Notes: a model not told the origin generated them from the sequence alone. Positions 7,983-17,036 are shown, numbered from the stretch's first letter. The stretch is 49,334 nt of DNA from an uncultured bacterium (GCA_905215805.1 CAJMRL010000022.1:1-49334), one strand, 5' to 3'. Program-made: numbers and translations.

Positions 7983-8746
7983 TATTTGATACTCATGCCC
8001 ATTATAATGCTGAACAGTTTGACTCCGACCGCGGCGAGCTGCTTTCCTCAATGCCGGAAAACGGCGTAGGGCTTATAATGAATCCCGCCTCAAAGGAGGA
8101 CGAGTTCGAGGAGATTATAGAGCTTTGCGATAAATATCCGTTTGTTTACGGCGCTCTGGGGCTTCATCCGGAGGAGGTTAACGGAGCTGAGGATACGCTT
8201 CTTGATTCCGTAAAAAAATATGCCGCACACCCCAAAATAAAAGCAATAGGGGAGATAGGTCTTGATTACTACTGGGTAAAGGATAATAAAGAGCTGCAAA
8301 AGCATTGGCTCGGAGTTCAGGTTGATTTAGCGAGGGAGCTGAATCTTCCGGTAATAATTCATGACCGCGACGCCCACAAGGATACGCTCGACGTTTTAAG
8401 AGAGCATAAGGTATGGGAATGCGGCGGCGTATTCCACTGCTACAGCGGCAGTGCGGAAATGCTGGGTGAGATACTTGACTGGGGAATGTATATAGGCTTC
8501 GGAGGAGTGCTGACCTTTAAAAATTCCGCAAAGCCTCGCCGTGCGGCGGCGGCTGTTCCGCTCGACAGGCTCGTGATTGAAACGGACTGTCCGTATATGG
8601 CTCCCGTCCCGATGAGAGGAAAGCGTAATTCTTCAATATATCTTGGATATGTAGCCGAGGTATTGGCTCAAATAAAGGGAGTGAGCCGCGAAGAGATAGA
8701 AAAGATAACATTTGATAACGGCAAAAAACTTTATAATATAGAATAG
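7979..8746 (+). CDS. TatD family metal-dependent hydrolase
   Basis: A 255-residue TIM-barrel metallohydrolase. The metal ligands of the TatD family are visible: DTHAHYN at the start, EIGLDYYW in the middle, IHDRDAH, FHCYSG and the late ETDCPYMAP. TatD proteins have DNase activity in some bacteria; the cellular role is mostly unclear. It shares four bases with the upstream 5-formyl-THF cyclo-ligase gene and is the last gene of the operon. Its stop codon runs straight into the 135-bp repeat at 8746. Confidence 0.92.
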   Translation: MIFDTHAHYNAEQFDSDRGELLSSMPENGVGLIMNPASKEDEFEEIIELCDKYPFVYGALGLHPEEVNGAEDTLLDSVKKYAAHPKIKAIGEIGLDYYWVKDNKELQKHWLGVQVDLARELNLPVIIHDRDAHKDTLDVLREHKVWECGGVFHCYSGSAEMLGEILDWGMYIGFGGVLTFKNSAKPRRAAAAVPLDRLVIETDCPYMAPVPMRGKRNSSIYLGYVAEVLAQIKGVSREEIEKITFDNGKKLYNIE

Positions 8747-8880
8747 GGCTGTCGCTTTTAGCGCAGAGCGTTTAAAGGCTGTAAAAGCCTTTAAACTACG
8801 AACAGAACTCACCTCTCGATGTACACAAAGTACACCTTCGGGTGAGTTCTGTCCGTTCTGCATCTAAAATCGAGCAGCCC
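8746..8880 (+). repeat. 135-bp structured repeat, copy 1 (plus orientation)
   Basis: The ends are inverted repeats (GGGCTG 8746-8751, CAGCCC 8875-8880, with the pairing continuing inward through TTTTAG and CTAAAA). Inside are two hairpins: an 11-bp stem at 8770-8780 with 8786-8796, and a 12-bp stem at 8802-8813 with 8841-8852, itself holding GTAC/GTAC. The whole would fold as a three-way junction. It differs from copy 2 at 23831-23965 by one base in 135. It fills the gap between two genes that point at each other and may act as a two-way terminator. Confidence 0.9.
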
Positions 8881-8904
8881 TATGAACTTCTTAATTCGAC
8901 AGCT

Positions 8905-10641
8905 CTATTCGTATTTCATTATCGGCTTCTCACTTCCGGCATATACCGGTACTTCAAACGACATCTGCGAGATAGGGAACACATCCATAAATGTTTGGAG
9001 CGTTCTCGCCTGCTTTGCCGCCCATGCAACGTCTGTCGCATACTGGTGCGTTCCGGGCTTTGCGGGATTCCATTTCATTTTATAGAGCGTGTTCTGACCG
9101 GCGTTTATATAATTTTCGCTTATCCACTGCGCTCCGCCCTCTATTGCCGCATCAACGCTTGTCCAGCCATGCTCATATGCGTATTTTGCGCCGCCGTTTA
9201 TCGGATCCTCATCATAAGCGCCTATGCCGAACATATTATATACCGTCGTACCCTGATAATTTATTCCGCTTGCAAGCTGCGATGTTCCGCTTCCCGATTC
9301 AAGGCAGGCATGTACCGCAAGATACGCGGCGTTGACATGATTGTTCACAGCCGCTCTCCTGAACACTTCTCCCTTGCCCTTTAAAACTCCCTTATCGCTC
9401 AGATAAACATTAAGCATACGCTCGCTCACATTTGAAGGCTCGCTCAGGTCAAGGAACTGATACCGCAAAGCTCCGCTCATTCCGTTTGAAGGATCTAAAT
9501 ATTCCTCCACATCGCTTTGAGACGCGCTTCTCGCGTTTGTAGTAAACACTGTCGGGCTTTGACGAAGCTGAGCATGCAGAGCATCGGCATACGATGAGGC
9601 ATAATCGGTATATTTTACCGGAACGGAAAGCTTTTCACGTCTGACCTCAACCGATTCATAGCTTGACGTATACTCGAATGTCTGTCCCTCGGGAACAGTC
9701 ACAGCCGAAAGAGCAAAGCTTTCGGAAACTCCGTTATTCGCCGAAGCAGTAATAACGGCCGCTCCCTCCGCATGAGCCTGCAAATTTCCGTTCGCATCAA
9801 CGGATATGACCTGAGGACTGTCGGAGCTCCAGGAGATCCCCTTGTCGCGCGCGCTGTCGGGATATACCGAAGCGGTAAGCGCGTATGACGAGCCTACGGG
9901 TATAGCATCTATCGGATTATTTATAAAAACGCCCTTGACTGTTATATCATATACCGTAGAACGCACCGTACATGAAGCCTTGAATCCGCCGTCAACAGTT
10001 TGTGCCGTTATAGTAGCCGTTCCGACTCCGCAGGTGGATATATTTCCGTTTTCATCAACTCCCGCGACCGATGTATCCGAAGAGCTCCATATAACTTCCT
10101 TATTTGTCGCATCCGCCGGAAAGACATTCGCCGTTATCCTCCGTTCCACAGGCCTGTCGGCATAGAAGGTAAGATCGCTGTCCGAAAGCGATACTCCCGT
10201 TACCGCGCGCCTTACCTCCACCTTGCATTCCTTATATAATCCGCTTTCCGTCGTTATATATATAGTAGCGCTTCCCGCATGGTTCGATGCGCTCAAGACC
10301 CCGTCGGGCGATACCGTTACCACATCGGTATCGCTCGATGAGTATGACAATTGCTTGTCATCGGCATTCAGCGGCACAACGGCCGCGTCCAATGACGCGG
10401 ACATCTCTCCCGAATCCAAATGGAACACATACTCGTCGCTGCCGGTATATATGCCCTCTCCCTTAACCGATACCCAGCCGGATATGGGCTTAAAATATTT
10501 GCCTTTTTTCTGAGAATTGCCCGCAGTCTGAGCTTCGTCAGCCTGTAAGGAGGTCTGCTCCGGCTGCTCCGTACTTTCCGAGTATGCCGTTGCCGTAACC
10601 GCCAATATGACCGCCGCCGCAAATGCCGCCGCTTTTTTCAT
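8905..10641 (-). CDS. Secreted Big2-domain N-acetylglucosaminidase
   Basis: A 578-residue exported protein. Residues 1-20 are a signal peptide (basic start, Ala-rich core). A low-complexity linker follows, then about three bacterial Ig-like (Big2) repeats between roughly residues 75 and 325, each with the SSSDTxVxxVxxxG and GxAxITxxT pattern. The C-terminal part (about 400-575) is a glucosaminidase domain of the LytD/GH73-like type, with the likely catalytic Glu448 in HACLESGSGTSQLASG, then YNMFGIGAYD. Such enzymes cleave the peptidoglycan sugar chain during wall turnover. GGAGG precedes the ATG. The araD stop lies only about 50 bases upstream with no clear terminator, so some co-transcription is possible. 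Confidence 0.88.
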   Translation of the reverse strand: MKKAAAFAAAVILAVTATAYSESTEQPEQTSLQADEAQTAGNSQKKGKYFKPISGWVSVKGEGIYTGSDEYVFHLDSGEMSASLDAAVVPLNADDKQLSYSSSDTDVVTVSPDGVLSASNHAGSATIYITTESGLYKECKVEVRRAVTGVSLSDSDLTFYADRPVERRITANVFPADATNKEVIWSSSDTSVAGVDENGNISTCGVGTATITAQTVDGGFKASCTVRSTVYDITVKGVFINNPIDAIPVGSSYALTASVYPDSARDKGISWSSDSPQVISVDANGNLQAHAEGAAVITASANNGVSESFALSAVTVPEGQTFEYTSSYESVEVRREKLSVPVKYTDYASSYADALHAQLRQSPTVFTTNARSASQSDVEEYLDPSNGMSGALRYQFLDLSEPSNVSERMLNVYLSDKGVLKGKGEVFRRAAVNNHVNAAYLAVHACLESGSGTSQLASGINYQGTTVYNMFGIGAYDEDPINGGAKYAYEHGWTSVDAAIEGGAQWISENYINAGQNTLYKMKWNPAKPGTHQYATDVAWAAKQARTLQTFMDVFPISQMSFEVPVYAGSEKPIMKYE

Positions 10642-10689
10642 TAATATCCTCCGTTCCGCCGCCGTACGGCAGCTAATAAAATAATGAGC

Positions 10690-11385
10690 TTACTTCTTTA
10701 TCTGACCGTAATATGCGTTTGCGCCGTGTTTTCTGAGATAATGCTTATCCAAAATAGTCTGAGAGATAGGCGGAAGTCCCGGAGCGAGCTGCATACATCT
10801 TAATGCCATCTTTGCGCACTCCTCCATTACGACCGCATTATGCACCGCATTTTTTGCGTCCGTTCCCCATGCGAACGGTCCATGATTTGAAACGAGAACT
10901 CCCGGGATAGCCTCCGGATCCTTATCCTTAAAGGTCTCTATGATAACAAGTCCCGTATTTTTCTCATATGCCGACTCTATCTCCTCCTTGGTCATAAGGC
11001 GCGTAGCCGGGATCTCTCCGTAAAAATAATCGGCATGAGTCGTTCCGAACGGCGGTATTCCTCTGCAAGCCTGAGCAAAGGACGTAGCCCATGGAGAGTG
11101 AGTATGTACTATGCCTCCGCAGTTAGGGAACGCCTTATAAAGCTCCAGATGCGTGGGAGTATCGGAAGACGGGTTATATTCCCCCTCTACCTTGTTTCCG
11201 TCCATATCCACAACCACCATATCCTCAGGCTTGAGCATATCATACTCAACGCCCGACGGCTTTATAACAAACAAGCCCTTTTCTCTGTCGATTCCCGAAA
11301 CATTTCCCCATGTAAACGTAACAAGTCCATATTTGGGCAGATCCATATTAGCCTCGTATACCGCCTGTTTTAATTCTTCAAGCAT
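10690..11385 (-). CDS. araD: L-ribulose-5-phosphate 4-epimerase
   Basis: Interconverts L-ribulose 5-phosphate and D-xylulose 5-phosphate, the step that feeds L-arabinose carbon into the pentose phosphate pathway. The 231 residues match the family: zinc ligands His94 and His96 in IVHTHSPWA and His168 in SNHGPFAWG, the acidic THADYF block (116-121), and the C-terminal GANAYYGQ with the catalytic Tyr. A strong AGGAGG precedes the ATG. It lies 24 bases after the sugar kinase, so the two are one operon. No L-arabinose isomerase gene is in the window. Confidence 0.94.
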   Translation of the reverse strand: MLEELKQAVYEANMDLPKYGLVTFTWGNVSGIDREKGLFVIKPSGVEYDMLKPEDMVVVDMDGNKVEGEYNPSSDTPTHLELYKAFPNCGGIVHTHSPWATSFAQACRGIPPFGTTHADYFYGEIPATRLMTKEEIESAYEKNTGLVIIETFKDKDPEAIPGVLVSNHGPFAWGTDAKNAVHNAVVMEECAKMALRCMQLAPGLPPISQTILDKHYLRKHGANAYYGQIKK

Positions 11386-11409
11386 TTTTCTTTCCTCCTG
11401 TTAATTTTA

Positions 11410-13005
11410 TTATACCGGCATATTTTCCACAGCCGCTTTCTCTATCGGCAAGCCGTTTTTATAAAGCTCAATAAATTTATTGAAGCCCTCTACCTCTTTT
11501 TCATCCGGCTCTATCGTTGTTCCCGGATTATTCGCAAATACCCTGTTGTCAAGATATTCCTCAAGCGTTTCTCCTTCGCTCTTATTTACCATGTACGATG
11601 CAAGCAGGGCAATTCCCCATGCACCGCCCTCTCCGGCTGTTGACATTACCGATACGGGAACATCTATAGCATCCGCCATAATCTTTTGTCCCACCTCCGG
11701 AGTTTTAAACAGTCCGCCGTGTCCGAGCATACGGTCAAGCTTAACGCCCTCCTGCTTGAGCATTATATCAAGTCCGACCTTGAGCGCACCCAAAGCCGTG
11801 TAAATATGAGTACGTGCGAAGTTCTCGAATGTAAAGTCGCTCTTGGGAGTTCTTGCAAAAAGCGGTCTGCCCTCGTCAAAGCCTGTTATATTCTCGCCTG
11901 AGAAATAGTTATACGCAAGCAGTCCGCCGCAGTCCGGTGCGCCCTTTGCCGCTGCGAAATAGAGCGTATCGTAAAGCTTAGGCATGCTAACCTCCACGCC
12001 CAGCGCCTCTGTAAAGCCCTTTAAGAGATTCACCCACGCATTTATGTCCGACGTGCAGTTATTGCAGTGCACCATACCTACCGCGTTTCCGGTAGGAGTA
12101 GTAACAACGTCGATCTCCGGATATACCCTTGTAAGCGCTTTTTCAAGCACCACCATAGCGAAAACAGACGTTCCTGCCGACACGTTTCCGGTGCGCTGCG
12201 CAACGCTGTTTGTAGCGGTCATACCTGTTCCGGCATCGCCCTCGGGCGGACAAAGCGGCGCTCCCGGCTCAAGCACTCCGCTCTTGTCAAGCAGTTTCGC
12301 GCCCTCTTCGCTCAGGACTCCCGCATCTTCGCCCGCCAAAAGCACCTTGGGGAATATATCCCTGAGCTTCCATGGATAGCCCTTAGAAGCGATCTTTTCG
12401 TCAAACAGATCAACCATTCTTTGATCGTAATCCTTTGTATCTGTATCTATCGGGAACATTCCGGAAGCCTCTCCTATGCCCAAAACCTTTTTCCCGGTAA
12501 GCAGATAATGTATGTATCCGGCAAGCGTGGTCTGGAACGAAATTTTTCCGACATGCTCCTCGCCGTTCAATATTGCCTGATAAAGATGGGCAATGCTCCA
12601 TCTCTGCGGTATATTGAAATCGAAAAGCTCGGTAAGCTCCTGCGAAGCCTGTCCGGTTATAGAATTTCTCCATGTGCGGAACGGTACGAGCATATCATCG
12701 TTTTCATCGAGCGCAATATAGCCGTGCATCATAGCGCTGAAGCCTATCGCCTTCAGGCGGCGTATAGAAGTGCCGTATTTTTCCTTTACATCGCCGCAAA
12801 GCTTTGCATAGCAGTCCTGAATCCCGTTTATGATATCGTCAAGAGAATATGTCCATATTCCGTTTTCATAACGGTTTTCCCAATCATGGCTGCCGGAAGC
12901 GACCGGAGAAAAGTCCTCGCCTATAAGCACCGCCTTAATGCGCGTAGAGCCGAATTCTATTCCCAAAACGGCTTGTCCGCAGTCGATCATATCTTTTATA
13001 TTCAA
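11410..13005 (-). CDS. araK: FGGY sugar kinase, probable ribulokinase (AraK type)
   Basis: A 531-residue FGGY-family carbohydrate kinase: N-terminal GIEFGSTRIKAVLIG phosphate loop, central TGNVSAGTSVFAMV and PEGDAGTG blocks, and C-terminal GHGGLFKTPEVGQKI and STAGEGGAWGIALLA. Position directly before araD implies phosphorylation of L-ribulose. It does not look like the classical AraB; Clostridia are known to use a distinct ribulokinase named AraK, and that is my inference here. The start is TTG with AGGAGGGA just upstream on the minus strand. Its promoter lies in a long palindrome. A related ketose substrate cannot be excluded. Confidence 0.82.
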   Translation of the reverse strand: MNIKDMIDCGQAVLGIEFGSTRIKAVLIGEDFSPVASGSHDWENRYENGIWTYSLDDIINGIQDCYAKLCGDVKEKYGTSIRRLKAIGFSAMMHGYIALDENDDMLVPFRTWRNSITGQASQELTELFDFNIPQRWSIAHLYQAILNGEEHVGKISFQTTLAGYIHYLLTGKKVLGIGEASGMFPIDTDTKDYDQRMVDLFDEKIASKGYPWKLRDIFPKVLLAGEDAGVLSEEGAKLLDKSGVLEPGAPLCPPEGDAGTGMTATNSVAQRTGNVSAGTSVFAMVVLEKALTRVYPEIDVVTTPTGNAVGMVHCNNCTSDINAWVNLLKGFTEALGVEVSMPKLYDTLYFAAAKGAPDCGGLLAYNYFSGENITGFDEGRPLFARTPKSDFTFENFARTHIYTALGALKVGLDIMLKQEGVKLDRMLGHGGLFKTPEVGQKIMADAIDVPVSVMSTAGEGGAWGIALLASYMVNKSEGETLEEYLDNRVFANNPGTTIEPDEKEVEGFNKFIELYKNGLPIEKAAVENMPV

Positions 13006-13025
13006 GTTTATCCCTCCTGTTTTTT

Positions 13026-13066
13026 TTATTTATTTATATTATAATATAGATAAATAAAATAATCAA
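13026..13066 (-). promoter_or_regulatory. araK-araD promoter inside a 32-bp palindrome
   Basis: Minus-strand TTGATT (13066-13061), 17 bases, TATAAT (13043-13038). The -10 box is the exact centre of an AT-rich inverted repeat at 13026-13057 in which 30 of 32 positions are symmetric. This is a plausible repressor operator covering the promoter. Confidence 0.6.
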
Positions 13067-13304
13067 CTACTTTTTTTTAATTTTGTTAAATAACTGACAT
13101 ACTGTTGAAAATGCGCATAAATACGGCCTTACAAAGCTTTTAATAACATAAATTTTACTCTATCTGAAAAAATTCACAATTTGTTAATTGCAATTCACAC
13201 AAAAATATGTTAACATAATAGAGGAATATTATAAAATATGACAGCATAAAATAATAATGGGCGGCGATGTGGTTTGCGGCGCCCGCAGCGAAAGGAGAAT
13301 ACGT

Positions 13305-14627
13305 ATGAATAACGAAATAAAAGAGCTTGCGGCTTTGTGCCGTGAAAGCAAGTATATTGACCCCTCCTTGTATGATAAATACGATGTTAAAAAGGGAATG
13401 AGAGATCTAAACGGAAACGGCGTAGTATGCGGACTTACAAATATAGGCGAAGTACACGGAACAGATAACGGTCATGCGGCAAAGGGAGAGCTGTATTATT
13501 GCGGCTATAAAATAAATGATATATTAAAGGGCTGTATGATGGAAAGACGATTCGGCTTTGAGGAAACGACTTATCTTTTGCTGTTCGGAAAGCTTCCGAA
13601 CAAAAAAGAGCTTACGGATTTTTATTCGCTGCTTGCACAATACCGTGAGCTTCCCAAAGATTTTGTCAGAGATGTTATTATGCAGAATCCCGGTGCGGAT
13701 ATGATGAATTTGATTTCAAGATGCGTTCTCGCTCTTTATACATACGACAAAAACGCGGATGATATAAGCTTTGAGAACGTGCTTGAGCAGTGCATTTCGT
13801 TGATAGCTAAAATGCCGCTTCTGGCGGTCTATGCTTACCAGTCCTACTGCTATTTCTACAATAAGCGTTCAATGGTAGTGCATTCGCCCTTAGCGAATCT
13901 TTCTACAGCGGAAAATATACTTCATATGCTCAGGAATGACAGCAAATATACGCCTCTTGAGTCGCATCTGCTCGACCTCATGCTCGTGCTTTTGGCGGAG
14001 CACGGCGGCGGAAACAACTCCGCTTTTACGACCCATGTCATAACCTCGACCGGCAGCGACACCTATTCCACAGTTACTGCGGCTTTATGCTCCATGAAGG
14101 GCTTGGCAAGCGGAAACACGAATATCAAGGTGCGTCAAATGATGGAGGACATCTCCGAACACGCTTCAACGGACAAAGAGCTTCATGATTATTTAAGCGA
14201 TATATTGAATAAGGGAGCATTTGACAAGACCGGTATAATTTACGGTATGGGTCATGCGGTCTACTCTACCTCCGACCCGAGAGAAAAGGCATTCCGGGTA
14301 TTCGTGGAAAGGCTTGCCGTTGAGCAAGGAATGACGGAAGAGCTGGAGCTGTATAAGAGAGTAGAGGAGCTTGCTCCAAAGGTCATAGCCGAGGAAAGAG
14401 AGATATACAAGGGCGTTTCGGCAAATGTTCATTTCTATTCCGGCTTCGTGCTTAAAATGCTTGGAATACCGACAGAGCTTTATACGCCGATGTTTGCAGT
14501 GGCAAGGATATCCGGCTGGGCGGCTCACAGGCTTGAAGAGCTTGCTAACCCGATGAGAGTTATACATCCGGCATATAAGGGAATTGCTTCACACAAAGAG
14601 TATGTAAAAATAGAAGACAGACAATAA
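13305..14627 (+). CDS. gltA: Citrate/2-methylcitrate synthase family protein
   Basis: Condenses oxaloacetate with acetyl-CoA to citrate, or with propionyl-CoA for methylcitrate. The 440 residues carry the fold's conserved elements: MVVHSPLANLSTAENILHML, the catalytic His in HGGGNNSAFTTHV, the second His in YGMGHAVYSTSDPRE, and NVHFYSGFVLKMLG with the Asp replaced by Tyr-Ser at this point. FAVARISGWAAHRLE and the C-terminal RP-like tail follow. The true start is the ATG at 13305 with AAAGGAG at 13291-13297; a longer reading from 13257 crosses this site. No partner genes of the TCA cycle are adjacent, so the role may be glutamate precursor supply. Confidence 0.88.
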   Translation: MNNEIKELAALCRESKYIDPSLYDKYDVKKGMRDLNGNGVVCGLTNIGEVHGTDNGHAAKGELYYCGYKINDILKGCMMERRFGFEETTYLLLFGKLPNKKELTDFYSLLAQYRELPKDFVRDVIMQNPGADMMNLISRCVLALYTYDKNADDISFENVLEQCISLIAKMPLLAVYAYQSYCYFYNKRSMVVHSPLANLSTAENILHMLRNDSKYTPLESHLLDLMLVLLAEHGGGNNSAFTTHVITSTGSDTYSTVTAALCSMKGLASGNTNIKVRQMMEDISEHASTDKELHDYLSDILNKGAFDKTGIIYGMGHAVYSTSDPREKAFRVFVERLAVEQGMTEELELYKRVEELAPKVIAEEREIYKGVSANVHFYSGFVLKMLGIPTELYTPMFAVARISGWAAHRLEELANPMRVIHPAYKGIASHKEYVKIEDRQ

Positions 14628-14647
14628 AATCGAGTTAAAAACTAATA

Positions 14648-14724
14648 GGGCTGCCCGATTTTAGATGTGGAGCGTTGAAAGGCTTTTACAGTCTTTAAAT
14701 GCTCCGCGCTAAAAGGGACAGCCC
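14648..14724 (-). repeat. Reduced copy of the structured repeat (inverted)
   Basis: GGGCTGCCCGATTTTAG at the left and CTAAAAGGGACAGCCC at the right match the ends of the 135-bp element in the opposite orientation. The AAAGGCT/AGCCTTT arm is recognisable, but the long AACAGAACTCACC arm is missing. It lies between the convergent citrate synthase and stalk-protein genes. Confidence 0.8.
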
Positions 14725-14735
14725 ATTTTATCTTT

Positions 14736-16343
14736 TTACAGTCTTCCCGTTCCTTTGCATGCCGGACATGTCTTTGAGCCTGCTCCGCCGCAGTTGGGGC
14801 ATGTATCCTCCCATATTCCTCCGCCTATGCCTATCTGGGCATGAGTGGAATATCCGCTTCCGTGGCAGTAGGTACAGGTGATCCTGCCCGAGCCGTAGCA
14901 CATCGCACAGGCGCCCGCTGCTCCGGCAGATGTACCTCCGGACGGCGCGCTTCCCTGACCCGACGCGTTAAATGCCGGTCCGCCCTGGTCATATACGTCC
15001 CATACGTTTAAAAGAGTATCTCCCGAACCGTCATAATTCATCATTTTTATCATGCGGTATCTGTCAGCGTATTCGCGGCCGCTGTCAGTCCAGTCAAAGT
15101 AATAATATACGACCTTCGAGTCATCGTAATTTAATATAATATTTCCGTCCGAGCCGTACTGCTCCGTCTGCTGGGAAATAACCTTGTTTTCCCTGTTTTT
15201 AAGCGTATTCGCGTCATCTGTGAACGCTCCGTTAAAGTCTCCGCCCACTCTGCATTCCTGTATATATGCTCCCTGCGGAAGGCTTGAAACAACGCTGCTT
15301 GAACTTCCGTCACGCTCTATTTCGAGTATTTTCTCCGTTTCCTCCGGATCTCTTACATCCACAGCTATCCCTACATAAAGCTTATCGTCATATACGGAAA
15401 CATATTTTATCGCGGCAACTCTGTAATTTGAAGCATAAGTACCGGAGCTTTCATCCTCCAGCTCCGAGCGTGAGAGCGGAGTAGAAGCCTCTGTTTTGGT
15501 CACCTTTCCGGAAGCAATATCATATACGGTTGCCGTTATAAGGTTCTCCGTCATTCCTATATGATATATTTTATTATCGCATATAAAGAACTGATATACA
15601 AAGCCTTTGGGAAAATCATCGCCGGAATAGAGCATTTCGACCGATGAGCCGTCCCTGTTCATGCGCTCCACGCCCTCCCAAAGGTCACGGTAATAAATCA
15701 TACCGTTATAAAGAATAAGATTAGACGCGCTCTGTTCAGCGACAGAATAGGCGTATTCCTCTCCGTTTTCATATCTGTAAATGTTACCCGTTTCCTTTGG
15801 GGCGCAGTATACTGTATTTGAATCGATAAGAACCGATGGAAGGCTCTTTGTTCTTGAGCCGTCTATATAATACTGTGCTGAGGTATCAAAATATACCTTT
15901 CTGCTGTGATCGCCTATTTCCACTCTCTGCATCGGTGCATTCCAGTATACCTCCGTACCGAACGCCTCGCTTATTGCGCGCACCGGTACAAGCGTTCTTC
16001 CGTCTATGATTACTGCCGGCGCGTCAAGCTGCACTTCGTTTACAGCTCCGTTTGATTCCACCTTCATAACATTAGAATCGGCGCTTACCGATATAGTAGT
16101 TTCCCCGCGCGTACTCACAGCTGTTTTTGAAGTATCGTCCCACTCCACACCTGCTCCCAGCGCCTCAAAAATAGCGCGCATAGGGACCATTGTCCTGTCG
16201 TTTATCATAACAGGCTCTGTATCAAACGAAACGGGCGCACCATCAACGGTAACGCTTATCGCAGAAGCTCCAGCCGCCGTAAACATGACGAGCATAGCTG
16301 AGCCTATAAAGCTTAAGAACAGTTTTTTTAACATGCTTTTCAT
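14736..16343 (-). CDS. Secreted stalk-domain protein with DnaJ-like zinc finger
   Basis: A 535-residue exported protein with an unusual set of parts. Residues 1-28 are a signal peptide. Residues 29-125 form a copper-amine-oxidase N-terminal (stalk) domain with its two repeats, MINDRTMVPMRAIFEALGA and IIDGRTLVPVRAISEAFGT. Residues about 145-430 resemble the DUF5050 propeller, with short strands such as YYRDLWEGVERMNRDGS. The last 57 residues hold four CxxCxGxG motifs (Cys479, 490, 515, 526), exactly the DnaJ zinc-finger pattern, which is normally cytosolic. It follows the phosphoesterase gene by 17 bases and is probably its operon partner. No function is known. Confidence 0.8.
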   Translation of the reverse strand: MKSMLKKLFLSFIGSAMLVMFTAAGASAISVTVDGAPVSFDTEPVMINDRTMVPMRAIFEALGAGVEWDDTSKTAVSTRGETTISVSADSNVMKVESNGAVNEVQLDAPAVIIDGRTLVPVRAISEAFGTEVYWNAPMQRVEIGDHSRKVYFDTSAQYYIDGSRTKSLPSVLIDSNTVYCAPKETGNIYRYENGEEYAYSVAEQSASNLILYNGMIYYRDLWEGVERMNRDGSSVEMLYSGDDFPKGFVYQFFICDNKIYHIGMTENLITATVYDIASGKVTKTEASTPLSRSELEDESSGTYASNYRVAAIKYVSVYDDKLYVGIAVDVRDPEETEKILEIERDGSSSSVVSSLPQGAYIQECRVGGDFNGAFTDDANTLKNRENKVISQQTEQYGSDGNIILNYDDSKVVYYYFDWTDSGREYADRYRMIKMMNYDGSGDTLLNVWDVYDQGGPAFNASGQGSAPSGGTSAGAAGACAMCYGSGRITCTYCHGSGYSTHAQIGIGGGIWEDTCPNCGGAGSKTCPACKGTGRL

Positions 16344-16360
16344 TGAATTCCACTTCCCTT

Positions 16361-16834
16361 TTATTTATATTCTAAAACGGAGGTATAGACCTTACCGTTC
16401 TCTATTCTTGCTGTGGCATAGGTTTTTCCGAAGCGTATGCTTCCGGGATTTAAAAGCGTCATATTGCCCTCGAGCGAGGTATGAGCTATATGAGTATGAC
16501 CGAATATGCACAGATCCGCCTCCGCCTTTTTTGCACGGCTCACAAGCGTTCGGTAATTCGACTCATATTTTACCCTGTAATCGTGGCCGTGTGTGAGGAA
16601 TATCCTCGCGCCCCCAATAATAAATGTAAGCTCCCCGGGAGCGTTCGAGAAAAAATCATTGTTTCCCTTAACATAATACATCGGTATATCGGGAAAAACA
16701 GACTGAATATCCTCGGCGTCGCGCGTGTAATCTCCGGCGTGTATGACAGCGTCAATATGCTCGGAATTTTCTATGATTTTCAGACAGTCGTTTATATGCC
16801 CGTGCGAGTCCGAAAATATTAATAATCTCTTCAT
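16361..16834 (-). CDS. YfcE/MJ0936-type metallophosphoesterase
   Basis: A 157-residue calcineurin-like phosphoesterase with all metal-binding blocks: DSHGH (9-13), HAGDYTRD, GNNDFF, LTHGHDYRV and FGHTHIAH. Family members hydrolyse phosphodiesters in vitro; the natural substrate is generally unknown. I take the ATG at 16834 as start because AAGGAG lies upstream and the protein then begins MKRLLIFSDSHGH like its relatives; an in-frame reading 72 bases longer runs through the leader hairpins. The leader of about 120 bases carries two stem-loops. It precedes the secreted stalk protein in one operon. Confidence 0.9.
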   Translation of the reverse strand: MKRLLIFSDSHGHINDCLKIIENSEHIDAVIHAGDYTRDAEDIQSVFPDIPMYYVKGNNDFFSNAPGELTFIIGGARIFLTHGHDYRVKYESNYRTLVSRAKKAEADLCIFGHTHIAHTSLEGNMTLLNPGSIRFGKTYATARIENGKVYTSVLEYK

Positions 16835-16879
16835 AAAAAAGCTATCTCCTTGTTCTTTTGGCGGTATTATATCATAAGT

Positions 16880-16955
16880 GCAAAACCGCAATCGGTTTTG
16901 CTTCACACCGATACAATAAACACATACACTAAAAGCCGCAGGGCTTTTTTCCTTA
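16880..16955 (-). promoter_or_regulatory. Structured leader of the phosphoesterase operon
   Basis: Two stems lie in the transcribed leader: a perfect 9-bp stem GCAAAACCG (16880-16888) with CGGTTTTGC (16893-16901), and AAAAGCC with GGCTTTT near 16931-16949, which has T runs on both sides. The riboswitch class, if any, is not recognised. Confidence 0.4.
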
Positions 16956-16964
16956 ATGGTGTTT

Positions 16965-16994
16965 ATTATAACATATCATCTTTTATTTTGTCAA
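16965..16994 (-). promoter_or_regulatory. Promoter of the phosphoesterase operon
   Basis: Minus-strand TTGACA (16994-16989), 18 bases, TATAAT (16970-16965), with a TG extended -10. Confidence 0.75.
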
Positions 16995-17036
16995 CATATT
17001 ATGCCCATGTTTTAAATATAAAACAAATATATATTA

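Noticed and set aside
8746..8880. The 135-bp repeat as a tRNA-like or T-box RNA
   Set aside because: The three-way fold suggested it, but there is no anticodon arm, T-loop or T-box sequence, and it lies at gene ends, not in leaders.
8842..9384. A 180-codon plus-strand frame starting inside the 135-bp repeat
   Set aside because: It is antisense to the glucosaminidase gene, has no ribosome site and an implausible Arg/Cys-rich product. It is a shadow of the minus-strand gene.
12067..13044. A 325-codon plus-strand frame opposite the ribulokinase
   Set aside because: Entirely antisense to a clear FGGY kinase and without family resemblance; it exists because of the kinase codon pattern.
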